64,000 nucleotides of DNA from Luzula sylvatica (lineage: Eukaryota; Streptophyta; Magnoliopsida; Poales; Juncaceae), in the NCBI GenBank assembly GCA_946800325.1, contig CAMPEJ010000002.1, positions 744,001 to 808,000 of the forward strand, written 5' to 3'. Below the pieces are notes generated by a model, which saw only the letters and a list, made by a program, of their open reading frames with translations, was not told where the DNA came from and ran no database searches. Shown piece by piece: positions 39,012-51,200 of the stretch; position 1 is the stretch's first letter, and each line of letters opens with the position of its first letter. Position numbers and translations under genes: made by a program.

Positions 39012-39111
39012 ACAGATTGTTTTGAATCGAAAAACAAACTTTCTTAGTGTTAAAAATTTTGGTGAAATGTTATGTAGTAAAAATACGTTATTTGAACTCC
39101 CCAAAGCATAA
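39012..39111 (+). repeat. 100-bp truncated monomer (copy 2)
   Basis: It carries the same 23-bp deletion junction (GTAGTAAAAATACG) as at 33,080 and lies 5,932 bp from it, consistent with one duplication carrying both the 132-bp and 100-bp monomers. It differs by one base in the spacer (GTTAAAAATTTT). The equivalent place in the third copy, after 45,936, has full-length monomers. Confidence 0.92.
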
Positions 39112-39607
39112 ACAGATTGTTTTGAATCGAAAAACAAACTTTCTTAGTGTTTGTAAATTTTGGTGAAATGTTATGTCGTAAAAGATACGATTCAAATGAT
39201 CTCAAAATACGTTATTTGAACTCCCCAAAGCATAAACAGATTGTTTTGAATCGAAAAACAAACTGTCTTAGTGTATGTAAATTTTGGTGAAAAGTTATAT
39301 GGAAAAAGATACGATTCAAATGATCTCAAAATACGTTATTTGAACTCCCCAAAGCATAAACAAATTGTTTTGAATCGAAAAACAAACTTTCTTAGTGTTT
39401 GTAAATTTTGGTGAAATGTTATGTGGTAAAAGATACGATTCAAATGATCTCAAAATACGTTATTTGAACTCCCCAAAGCATAAACAGATTGTTTTGAATC
39501 GAAAAACAAACTTTCTTAGTGTTTGTAAATTTTGGTGAAATGTTATGTGGTAAAAGATACGAATCAAATGATCTCAAAATACGTTATTTGAACTCCCCAA
39601 AGCATAA

Positions 39608-39732
39608 ACAGATTGTTTTGAATCGAAAAAACAAACTTTCTTAGTGTTTGTAAATTTGGATGAAATGTTATGTGGTAAAAGATACGATTCAAATGATCTC
39701 AAAATACGTTATTTGAACTCCCCAAAGCATAA
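39608..39732 (+). repeat. 125-bp monomer with one extra A
   Basis: The run after GAATCG has six A instead of five before CAAAC, giving a 125-bp unit. I did not notice this length elsewhere. A homopolymer length change may be real or a sequencing error. Confidence 0.8.
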
Positions 39733-40199
39733 ACAAATTGTTTTGAATCGAAAAACAAAATTTCTTAGTGTTTGTAAATTTTGGTAAAATGTTATGTGGT
39801 AAAATATACGATTCAAATGATCTCAAAATACGTTACTTGAACTCCCCAAAGCATAAACAGATTGTTTTGAATCGAAAAACAAACTTTCTTAGTGTTTGTA
39901 AATTTTGGTGAAATGTTATGTGGTAAAAGATACGATTCAAATGATCTCAAAATACGTTATTTGAACTCCCGAAAGCATAAACAGATTGTTTTAAATCGAA
40001 AAACAAACTTTCTTAGTGTTTGTAAATTTTGGTGAAATGTTATGTAGTAAAAGATAAGATTCGAATGATCTCAAAATACGTTAATTGAACTCCCCAAAGC
40101 ATAAACAGATTGTTTTGAATCGAAAAACAAACTGTCTTAGTGTTTGTAAATTTTGGTGAAATGTTATGTGGTAAAAGATACGATTCAAATGATCTCAAA

Positions 40200-43100
40200 A
40201 TACGTTATTTGAACTCCCCAAAGCATAAACAGATTGTTTTGAATCGAAAAACAAACTTTCTTAGTGTTTGTAAATTTTGGGGAAATGTTATGTGGTAAAA
40301 GATACTATTCGAATGATCTAAAAATATGTTATTTGAACTCCCCAAAGCATAAACAAATTGTTTTGAATCGAAAAACAAACTTTCGTAGTGTTTTTAAATT
40401 TTGGTGAAATGTTATGTAGTAAAAGATACGATTCCAATGATCTCAAAATACGTTATTTGAACTCCCCAAAGCATAAACAAATTGTTTTGAATCGAAAAAG
40501 AAACTTTCTTAGTGTTTGTAAATTTTGGTAAAATGTTATGTGGTAAAAGATACGATTCAAATGATCTCAAAATACGTTATTTGAACTACCCAAAGCATAA
40601 ACAGATTGTTTTGAATCGAAAAACAAACTTTCTTAGTGTTTGTAAATTTTGGTGAAATGTTATGTGGTAAAAGATACGATTCAAATGATCTCAAAATACG
40701 TTATTTGAACTCCCCAAAGCATAAACAGATTGTTTTGAATCGAAAAACAAACTTTCTTAGTGTTTAAAATTTTGGTGAAATGTTATGTAGTAAAAGATAC
40801 GATTCAAATGATCTCAAAATACGTTATTTGAACTCCCCAAAGCATAAACAGATTGTTTTGAATCGAAAAACAAACTTTCTTAGTGTTTGTAAATTTTGGT
40901 GAAATGTTATGTGGTAAAAGATACGATTCGAATGATCTAAAAATATGTTATTTGAACTCCCCAAAGCATAAACAAATTGTTTTGAATCGAAAAACAAACT
41001 TTCTTAGTGTTTGTAAATTTTGGTGAAATGTTATGTAGTAAAAGATACGATTCAAATGATCTCAAAATACGTTATTTGAACTCCCCAAAGCATAAACATA
41101 TTGTTTTGAATCGAAAAACAAACTTTCTTAGTGTTTGTAAATTTGGGTGAAATGTTATGTGGTAAAAGATACGATTCAAATGATCTCAAAATACGTTATT
41201 TGAACTCCCCAAAGCATAAACAAATTGTTTTGAATCGAAAAACAAACTTTCTTAGTGTTTGTAAATTTTGGTAAAATGTTATGTGGTAAAATATACGATT
41301 CAAATGATCTCAAAATACGTTATTTGAACTCCCCAAAGCATAAACAGATTGTTTTGAATCGAAAAACAAACTTTCTTAGTGTTTGTAAATTTTGGTGAAA
41401 TGTTATGTGGTAAAGGATACGATTCAAATGATCTCAAAATACGTTATTTGAACTCCCCAAAGCATAAACAGATTGTTTTGAATCGAAAAACAAACTTTCG
41501 TAGTGTTTGTAAATTTTGGTGAAATTTTATGTGGTACAAGATACGATTCAAATTATCTCAAAATACGTTATTTGAACTCCCCAAAGCATAAACAAATTGT
41601 TTTGAATCGAAAAACAAACTTTCTTAGTGTTTGTAAATTTTGGTAAAATGTTATATGGTAAAAGATACGATTCAAATGATCTCAAAATATGTTATTTGAA
41701 CTACCCAAAGCATAAACAGATTGTTTTGAATCGAAAAACAAACTTTCTTAGTGTTTGTAAATTTTGGTGAAATGTTATGTGGTAAAAGATACGATTCAAA
41801 TGATCTCAAAATACGTTATTTGAACTCCCCAAAGCATAAACAGATTGTTTTGAATCGAAAAACAAACTTTCTTAGTGTTTACAATTTTGGTGAAATGTTA
41901 TGTAGTAAAAGATACGATTCAAATGATCTCAAAATACGTTATTTGAACTCCCCAAAGCATAAACAGATTGTTTTTAATCGAAAAACAAACTTTCGTAGTG
42001 TTTGTAAATTTTGGTGAAATGTTATGTCGTAAAAGATACGATTCAAATGATCTCAAAATACGTTATTTGAACTCCCGAAAGCATAAACAGATTGTTTTAA
42101 ATCGAAAAACAAACTTTCTTAGTGTTTGTAAATTTTGGTGAAATGTTATGTAGTAAAAGATACGATTCGAATGATCTCAAAATACGTTATTTGAACTCCC
42201 CAAAGCATAAACAGATTGTTTTGAATCGAAAAACAAACTGTCTTAGTGTTTGTAAATTTTGGTGAAATGTTATCTGGAAAAAGATACGATTCAAATGATC
42301 CCAAAATACGTTATTTGAACTCCCCAAAGCATAAACAAATTGTTTTGAATCGAAAAACAAACTTTCTTAGTGTTTGTAAATTTTGGTGAAATGTTATGTG
42401 GTAAAAGATACGATTCAAATGATCTCAAAATACGTTATTTGAACTCCCCAAAGCATAAACAGATTGTTTTGAATAGAAAAACAAACTTTCTTAGTGTTTG
42501 TAAATTTTGGTGAAATGTTATGTGGTAAAAGATACGATTCAAATGATCTCAAAATACGTTATTTGAACTCCGCAAAGCATAAACAGATTGTTTTGAATCG
42601 AAAAACAAACTTTCTTAGTGTTTGTAAATTTTGGGGAAATGTTATGTGGTAAAAGATACGATTCGAATGATCTAAAAATATGTTATTTGAACTCCCCAAA
42701 GCATAAACAAATTGTTTTGAATCGAAAAACAAACTTTCGTAGTGTTTGTAAATTTTGGTGAAATGTTATGTAGTAAAAGATACGATTCCAATGATCTCAA
42801 AATACGTTATTTGAACTCCCCAAAGCATAAACAAATTGTTTTGAATCGAAAAACAAACTTTCTTAGTGTTTGTAAATTTTGGTAAAATGTTATGTGGTAA
42901 AAGATACGATTCAAATGATCTCAAAATACGTTATTTGAACTACCCAAAGCATAAACAGATTGTTTTGAATCGAAAAACAAACTTTCTTAGTGTTTGTAAA
43001 TTTTGGTGAAATGTTATGTGGTAAAAGATACGATTCAAATGATCTCAAAATACGTTATTTGAACTCCCCAAAGCATAAACAGATTGTTTTGAATCGAAAA

Positions 43101-44390
43101 ACAAACTTTCTTAGTGTTTAAAATTTTGGTGAAATGTTATGTAGTAAAAGATACGATTCAAATGATCTCAAAATACGTTATTTGAACTCCCCAAAGCATA
43201 AACAGATTGTTTTGAATCGAAAAACAAACTTTCTTAGTGTTTGTAAATTTTGGTGAAATGTTATGTGGTAAAAGATACGATTCGAATGATCTAAAAATAT
43301 GTTATTTGAACTCCCCAAAGCATAAACAAATTGTTTTGAATCGAAAAACAAACTTTCTTAGTGTTTGTAAATTTTGGTGAAATGTTATGTAGTAAAAGAT
43401 ACGATTCAAATGATCTCAAAATACGTTATTTGAACTCCCCAAAGCATAAACAGATTGTTTTGAATCGAAAAACAAACTTTCTTAGTGTTTGTAAATTTGG
43501 GTGAAATGTTATGTGGTAAAAGATACGATTCAAATGATCTCAAAATACGTTATTTGAACTCCCCAAAGCATAAACAAATTGTTTTGAATCGAAAAACAAA
43601 CTTTCTTAGTGTTTGTAAATTTTGGTAAAATGTTATGTGGTAAAATATACGATTCAAATGATCTCAAAATACGTTATTTGAACTCCCCAAAGCATAAACA
43701 GATTGTTTTGAATCGAATAACAAACATTCTTAGTGTTTGTAAATTTTGGTGAAATGTTATGTGGTAAAAGATACGATTCAAATGATCTCAAAATACGTTA
43801 TTTGAACTCCACAAAGCATAAACAGATTGTTTTGAATCGAAAAACGAACTTTCGTAGTGTTTGTAAATTTTGGTGAAATTTTATGTGGTACAAGATACGA
43901 TTCAAATTATCTCAAAATACGTTATTTGAACTCCCCAAAGCATAAACAAATTGTTTTGAATCGAAAAACAAACTTTGTTAGTGTTTGTAAATTTTGGTAA
44001 AATGTTATATGGTAAAAGATACGATTCAAATGATCTCAAAATATGTTATTTGAACTACCCAAAGCATAAACAGATTGTTTTGAATCGAAAAACAAACTTT
44101 CTTAGTGTTTGTAAATTTTGGTGAAATGTTATGTGGTAAAAGATACGATTCAAATGATCTCAAAATACGTTATTTGAACTCCCCAAAGCATAAACAGATT
44201 GTTTTGAATCGAAAAACAAACTTTCTTAGTGTTTACAATTTTGGTGAAATGTTATGTAGTAAAAGATATGATTCAAATGATCTCAAAATACGTTATTTGA
44301 ACTCCCCAAAGCATAAACAGATTGTTTTTAACCGAAAAACAAACTTTCGTAGTGTTTGTAAATTTTGGTGAAATGTTATGTCGTAAAAGA
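40200..44390. repeat. 19-mer tandem duplication, 2,354-bp offset
   Basis: TTTTGGGGAAATG at 40281 and 42635, the TTTTATGTGGTACAAG monomer (GGTACAAG at 41533 and 43887), and the paired 124/123-bp units (41751 and 44105) are all 2,354 bp apart. This equals 19 monomers with two 123-bp units. The second copy ends near 44,390. The first contains an extra tail of CTCCCGAAAG, GTAGT/GATTCG, ACTGTC/TATCTGG and GAATAG monomers at 42.04-42.55 kb. Confidence 0.85.
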
Positions 44391-47300
44391 TACGATTCAA
44401 ATGAATTCAAAATACGTTATTTGAACTCCCCAAAGCATAAACATATTGTTTTGAATCGAAAAACAAACTGTCTCAGTGTTCGTAAATTTTGGTGAAATGT
44501 TATATGGAAAAAGATACGATTCAAATGATCTCAAAATACGTTATTTGAACTCCCCAAAGCATAAACAAATTGTTTTGAATCGAAAAACAAACTTTCTTAG
44601 TGTTTGTAAATTTTGGTGAAATGTTATGTGGTAAAAGATACGATTCAAATGATCTCAAAATACGTTATTTGAACTCCCCAAAGCATAAACAGATTGTTTT
44701 GAATCGAAAAACAAACTTTCGTAGTGTTTGTAAATTTTGGTGACATGTTATGTGGTACAAGATACGATTCAAATGATCTCAAAATACGTTATTTGAACTC
44801 CCCAAAGCATAAACAAATTGTTTTGAATCGAAAAACAAACTTTCTTAGTGTTTGTAAATTTTGGTAAAATGTTATGTGGCAAAAGATACGATTCAAATGA
44901 TCTCAAAATACGTTATTTGAACTACCCAAAGCATAAACAGATTGTTTTGAATCGAAAAACAAACTTTCTTAGTGTTTGTAAATTTTGGTGAAATGTTATG
45001 TGGTAAAAGATACGATTCAAATGATCTCAAAATACGTTATTTGAACTCCCCAAAGCATAAACAGATTGTTTTGAATCGAAAAACAAACTTTCTTAGTGTT
45101 TAAAATTTTGGTGAAATGTTATGTAGTAAAAGATACGATTCAAATGATCTCAAAATACGTTATTTGAACTCCCCAAAGCATAAACAGATTGTTTTGAATC
45201 GAAAAACAAACTTTCTTAGTGTTTGTAAATTTTGGTGAAATGTTATGTCGTAAAAGATACGATTCAAATGATCTCAAAATACGTTATTTGAACTCCCCAA
45301 AGCATAAACAGATTGTTTTGAATCGAAAAACAAACTGTCTTAGTGTTTGTAAATTTTGGTGAAATGTTATATGGAAAAAGATACGATTCAAATGATCTCA
45401 AAATACGTTATTTGAACTCCCCAAAGAATAAACAAATTGTTTTGAATCGAAAAACAAACTTTCTTAGTGTTTGTAAATTTTGGTGAAATGTTATGTGGTA
45501 AAAGATACGATTCAAATGTTCTCAAAATACGTTATTTGAACTCCCCAAAGCATAAACAGATTGTTTTGAATCGAAAAACAAACTTTCGTAGTGTTTGTAA
45601 ATTTTGGTGAAATGTTATGTGGTACAAGATACGATTCAAATGATCTCAAAATACGTTATTTGAACTCCCCAAAGCATAAACAAATTGTTTTGAATCGAAA
45701 AACAAACTTTCTTAGTGTTTGTAAATTTTGGTAAAATGTTATGTGGTAAAAGATACGATTCAAATGATCTGAAAATACGTTATTTGAACTCCCCATAGCA
45801 TAAACTGATTGTTTTGAATCGAAAAACAAACTTCCTTAGTGTTTGTAAATTTTGGTGAAATGTTATGTGGTAAAAGATACGATTCAAATGATCTCAAAAT
45901 ACGATTCAAATGATTCAAATGATCCCACAGCATAAACAGATTGTTTTGAATCGAAAAACAAACTTTCTTAGTGTTTGTAAATTTTGGTGAAATGTTATGT
46001 AGTAAAAGATACGATTCAAATGATCTCAAAACACGTTATTTGAACTCCCCAAAGCATAAACAGATTGTTTTGAATCGAAAAACAAACTTTCTTAGTGTTT
46101 GTAAATTTTGGTGAAATGTTATGTGGTAAAAGATACGATTCAAATGATCTCAAAATACGTTATTTGAACTCCCCAAAGCATAAACAGATTGTTTTGAATC
46201 GAAAAACAAACTTTCTTAGTGTTTACAATTTTGGTGAAATGTTATGTAGTAAAAGATACGATTCAAATGATCTCAAAATACGTTATTTGAACTCCCCAAA
46301 GCATAAACAGATTGTTTTTAATCGAAAAACAAACTTTCTTAGTGTTTGTAAATTTTGGTGAAATGTTATGTCGTAAAAGATACGATTCAAATGATCTCAA
46401 AATACGTTATTTGAACTCCCCAAAGCATAAACAGATTGTTTTGAATCGAAAAACAAACTGTCTTAGTGTTCGTAAATTTTGGTGAAATGTTATATGGAAA
46501 AAGATACGATTCAAATGATCTCAAAATACGTTATTTGAACTCCCCAAAGCATAAAAAAATTGTTTTGAATCGAAAAACAAACTTTCTTAGTGTTTGTAAA
46601 TTTTGGTGAAATGTTATGTGGTAAAAGATACGATTCAAATGATCTCAAAATACGTTATTTGAACTCCCCAAAGCATAAACAGATTGTTTTGAATCGAAAA
46701 ACAAACTTTCGTAGTGTTTGTAAATTTTGGTGAAATGTTATGTGGTACAAGATACGATTCAAATGATCTCAAAATACGTTATTTGAACTCCCCAAAGCAT
46801 AAACAAATTGTTTTGAATCGAAAAACAAACTTTCTTAGTGTTTGTAAATTTTGGTAAAATTTTATGTGGTAAAAGATACGATTCAAATGATCTCAAAATA
46901 CGTTATTTGACCTACCCAAAGCATAAACAGATTGTTTTGAATCGAAAAACAAACTTTCTTAGTGTTTGTAAATTTTGGTGAAATGTTATGTGGTAAAAGA
47001 TACGATTCAAATGATCTCAAAATACGTTATTTGAACTCCCCAAAGCATAAACAGATTGTTTTGAATCGAAAAACAAACTTTCTTAGTGTTTAAAATTTTG
47101 GTGAAATGTTATGTAGTAAAAGATACGATTCAAATGATCTCAAAATACGTTATTTGAACTCCCCAAAGCATAAACAGATTGTTTTGAATCGAAAAACAAA
47201 CTTTCTTAGTGTTTGTAAATTTTGGTCAAATGTTATGTCGTAAAAGATACGATTCAAATGATCTCAAAATACGTTATTTGAACTCCCCAAAGCATAAACA

Positions 47301-48200
47301 GATTGTTTTGAATCGAAAAACAAACTGTCTTAGTGTTTGTAAATTTTGGTGAAATGTTATATGGAAAAAGATACGATTCAAATGATCTCAAAATACGTTA
47401 TTTGAACTCCCCAAAGAATAAACAAATTGTTTTGAATCGAAAAACAAACTTTCTTATTGTTTGTAAATTTTGGTGAAATGTTATGTGGTAAAAGATACGA
47501 TTCAAATGATCTCAAAATACGTTATTTGAACTCCCCAAAGCATAAACAGATTGTTTTGAATCGAAAAACAAACTTTCGTAGTGTTTGTAAATTTTGGTGA
47601 AATGTTATGTGGTACAAGATACGATTCAAATGATCTCAAAATACGTTATTTGAACTCCCCAAAGCATAAACAAATTGTTTTGAATCGAAAAACAAACTTT
47701 CTTAGTGTTTGTAAATTTTGGTAAAATGTTATGTGGTAAAAGATACGATTCAAATGATCTCAAAATACGTTATTTGAACTCCCCATAGCATAAACTAATT
47801 GTTTTGAATCGAAAAACAAACTTCCTTAGTGTTTGTAAATTTTGGTGAAATGTTATGTGGTAAAAGATACGATTCAAATGATCTCAAAATACGTTATTTG
47901 AACTCCCCAAAGCATAAACTGATTGTTTTGAATCGAAAAACAAACTTCCTTAGTGTTTGTAAATTTTGGTAAAATGTTATGTGGTAAAAGATACGATTCA
48001 AATGATCTCAAAATACGTTATTTGAACTCCCCATAGCATAAACAGATTGTTTTGAATCGAAAAACAAACTTTCTTAGTGTTTGTAAATTTTGGTGAAATG
48101 TTATGTAGTAAAAGATACGATTCAAATGATCTCAAAATACGTTATTTGAACTCCCCAAAGCATAAACAGATTGTTTTGAATCGAAAAACAAACTTTCTTA
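44390..48200. repeat. Mosaic satellite segment with ~2-kb partial duplication
   Basis: The order GTTCG/TATATGG, GTACAAG, GGTAAAATG, CTACCC, TTTAAAATTTT, CGTAAAAG, TATATGG, AAAGAATAAA occurs at 44.5-45.4 kb and again at 46.5-47.4 kb. AAAGAATA at 45423 and 47413 are 1,990 bp apart, which is 16 monomers plus the 8 bp of the 132-bp unit and minus two 123-bp units. CCCCATAGC variants cluster at 45,793, 47,790 and 48,030. No genes or foreign DNA. Confidence 0.76.
45804..45935 (+). repeat. 132-bp rearranged monomer (copy 3)
   Basis: Its structure is identical to copies 1 and 2 and it lies 7,172 bp from copy 2. The upstream CCCCATAGC and AAAGAATAAA variants keep the same offset. The following monomer is full length, so this copy either predates the 23-bp deletion or had it repaired by conversion. 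Confidence 0.92.
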
Positions 48201-51200
48201 GTGTTTGTAAATTTTGGTGAAATGTTATGTGGTAAAAGATACGATTCGAATTATCTAAAAATATGTTATTTGAACTCCCCAAAGCATAAACAAATTGTTT
48301 TGAATCGAAAAACAAACTTTCTTAGTGTTTGTAAATTTTGGTGAAATTTTATGTAGTAAAAGATACGATTCAAATGATCTCAAAATACATTATTTGAACT
48401 CCCCAAAGCATAAACAGATTGTTTTGAATCGAAAATCAAACTTTCTCAGTGTTTGTAAATTTTGGTGAAATGTTATGTGGTAAAAGATACGATTCAAATG
48501 ATCTCAAAATACGTTATTTGAACTCCCCAAAGCATAAACAGATTGTTTTGAATTGAAAAACAAACTTTCTTAGTGTTTGTAAATTTTGGTGAAATGTTAT
48601 GTAGTAAAAGATACGATTCGAATGATCTCAAAATACGTTATTTGAACTCCCCAAAGCGTAAACAGATTGTTTTGAATCGAAAAACAAACTGTCTTAGTGT
48701 TTGTAAATTTTGGTGAAATGTTATCTGGAAAAAGATACGATTCAAATTATCTCAAAATACGTTATTTGAACTCCCCAAAGCATAAACAAATTGTTTTGAA
48801 TCGAAAAACAAATTTTCTTATTGTTTGTGAATTTCGGTGAAATGTTATGTGGTAAAAGATACGATTCGAATGATCTCAAAATACGTTATTTGAACTCCCC
48901 AAAGCATAAATAGATTGTTTTGAATAGAAAAACAAACTTTCTTAGTTATTGTAAATTTTGGTGAAATGTTATGTGGTAAAAGATACAATTCAAATGATCT
49001 CAAAATACGTTATTTGAACTCCCCAAACCATAAACAGATTGTTTTGAATCGAAAAACAAACTTTCTTAGTGTTTGTAAATTTTGGTGAAATGTTATGTGG
49101 TAAAAGAAACGATTCTAATGATCTCAAAATACGTTATTTGAACTCCCCAAAGCATAAACAAATTGTTTTGAATCGAAAAACAAACTTTCTTAGTGTTTGT
49201 AAATTTTGGTAAAATGTTATGTGGTAAAAGATACGATTCAAATGATCTCAAAATACGTTATTTGAACTCCCCAAAGCATAAACAGATTGTTTTGAATCGA
49301 AAAACAAACTTTCTTAGTGTTGGTAAATTTTGGTGAAATGTTATGTGGTAAAAGATACGATTCAAATGATCTCAAAATACGTTATTTGAACTCCCCAAAG
49401 CATAAACAGATTGTTTTGAATCGAAAAACAAACTTTCTTAGTGTTTAAAATTTTGGTGAAATGTTATGTAGTAAAAGATACGATTCAAATGATCTCAAAA
49501 TACGTTATTTGAACTCCCCAAAGCATAAACAGATTGTTTTGAATCGAAAAACAAACTTTCTTAGTGTTTGTAAATTTTGGTGAAATGTTATGTGGTAAAA
49601 GATACGATTCGAATTATCTAAAAATATGTTATTTGAACTCCCCAAAGCATAAACAAATTGTTTTGAATCGAAAAACAAACTTTCTTAGTGTTTGTAAATT
49701 TTGGTGAAATTTTATGTAGTAAAAGATACGATTCAAATGATCTCAAAATACATTATTTGAACTCCTCAAAGCATAAACAGATTGTTTTGAATCGAAAATC
49801 AAACTTTCTCAGTGTTTGTAAATTTTGGTGAAATGTTATGTGGTGAAAGATACGATTCAAATGATCTCAAAATACGTTATTTGAACTCCCCAAAGCATAA
49901 ACAGATTGTTTTGAATTGAAAAACAAACTTTCTTAGTGTTTGTAAATTTTGGTGAAATGTTATGTAGTAAAAGATACGATTCGAATGATCTCAAAATACG
50001 TTATTTGAACTCCCCAAAGCATAAACAGATTGTTTTGAATCGAAAAACAAACTGTCTTAGTGTTTGTAAATTTTGGTGAAATGTTATCTGGAAAAAGATA
50101 CGATTCAAATTATCTCAAAATACGTTATTTGAACTCCCCAAAGCATAAACAAATTGTTTTGAATCGAAAAACAAATTTTCTTAGTGTTTGTGAATTTCGG
50201 TGAAATGTTATGTGGTAAAAGATACGATTCGAATGATCTCAAAATACGTTATTTGAACTCCCCAAAGCATAAACAGATTGTTTTGAATCGAAAAACAAAC
50301 TTTCTTAGTGTTTAAAATTTTGGTGAAATGTTATGTAGTAAAAGATACGATTCAAATGATCTCAAAATACGTTATTTGAACTCCCCAAAGGATAAACAGA
50401 TTGTTTTGAATCGAAAAACAAACTTTCTTAGTGTTTGTAAATTTTGGTGAAATGTTATGTCGTAAAAGATACGATTCAAATGATCTCAAAATACGTTATT
50501 TGAACTCCCCAAAGCATAAACAGATTGTTTTGAATCGAAAAACAAACTGTCTTAGTGTATGTAAATTTTGGTGAAAAGTTATATGGAAAAAGATACGATT
50601 CAAATGATCTCAAAATACGTTATTTGAACTCCCCAAAGCATAAACAAATTGTTTTGAATCGAAAAACAAACTTTCTTAGTGTTTGTAAATTTTGGTGAAA
50701 TGTTATGTGGTAAAAGATACGATTCAAATGATCTCAAAATACGATTCAAATGATTCAAATGATCCCACAGCATAAACAGATTGTTTTGAATCGAAAAACA
50801 AACTTTCTTAATGTTTGTAAATTTTGGTGAAATGTTATGTAGTAAAAGATACGATTCAAATGATCTCAAAATACGTTATTTGAACTCCCCAAAGCATAAA
50901 CAGATTGTTTTGAATCGAAAAACAAACTTTCTTAGTGTTTGTAAATTTTGGTGAAATGTTATGTGGTAAAAGATACGATTCGAATTATCTAAAAATATGT
51001 TATTTGAACTCCCCAAAGCATAAACAAATTGTTTTGAATCGAAAAACAAACTTTCTTAGTGTTTGTAAATTTTGGTGAAATTTTATGTAGTAAAAGATAC
51101 GATTCAAATGATCTCAAAATACATTATTTGAACTCCCCAAAGCATAAACAGATTGTTTTGAATCGAAAATCAAACTTTCTCAGTGTTTGTAAATTTTGGT

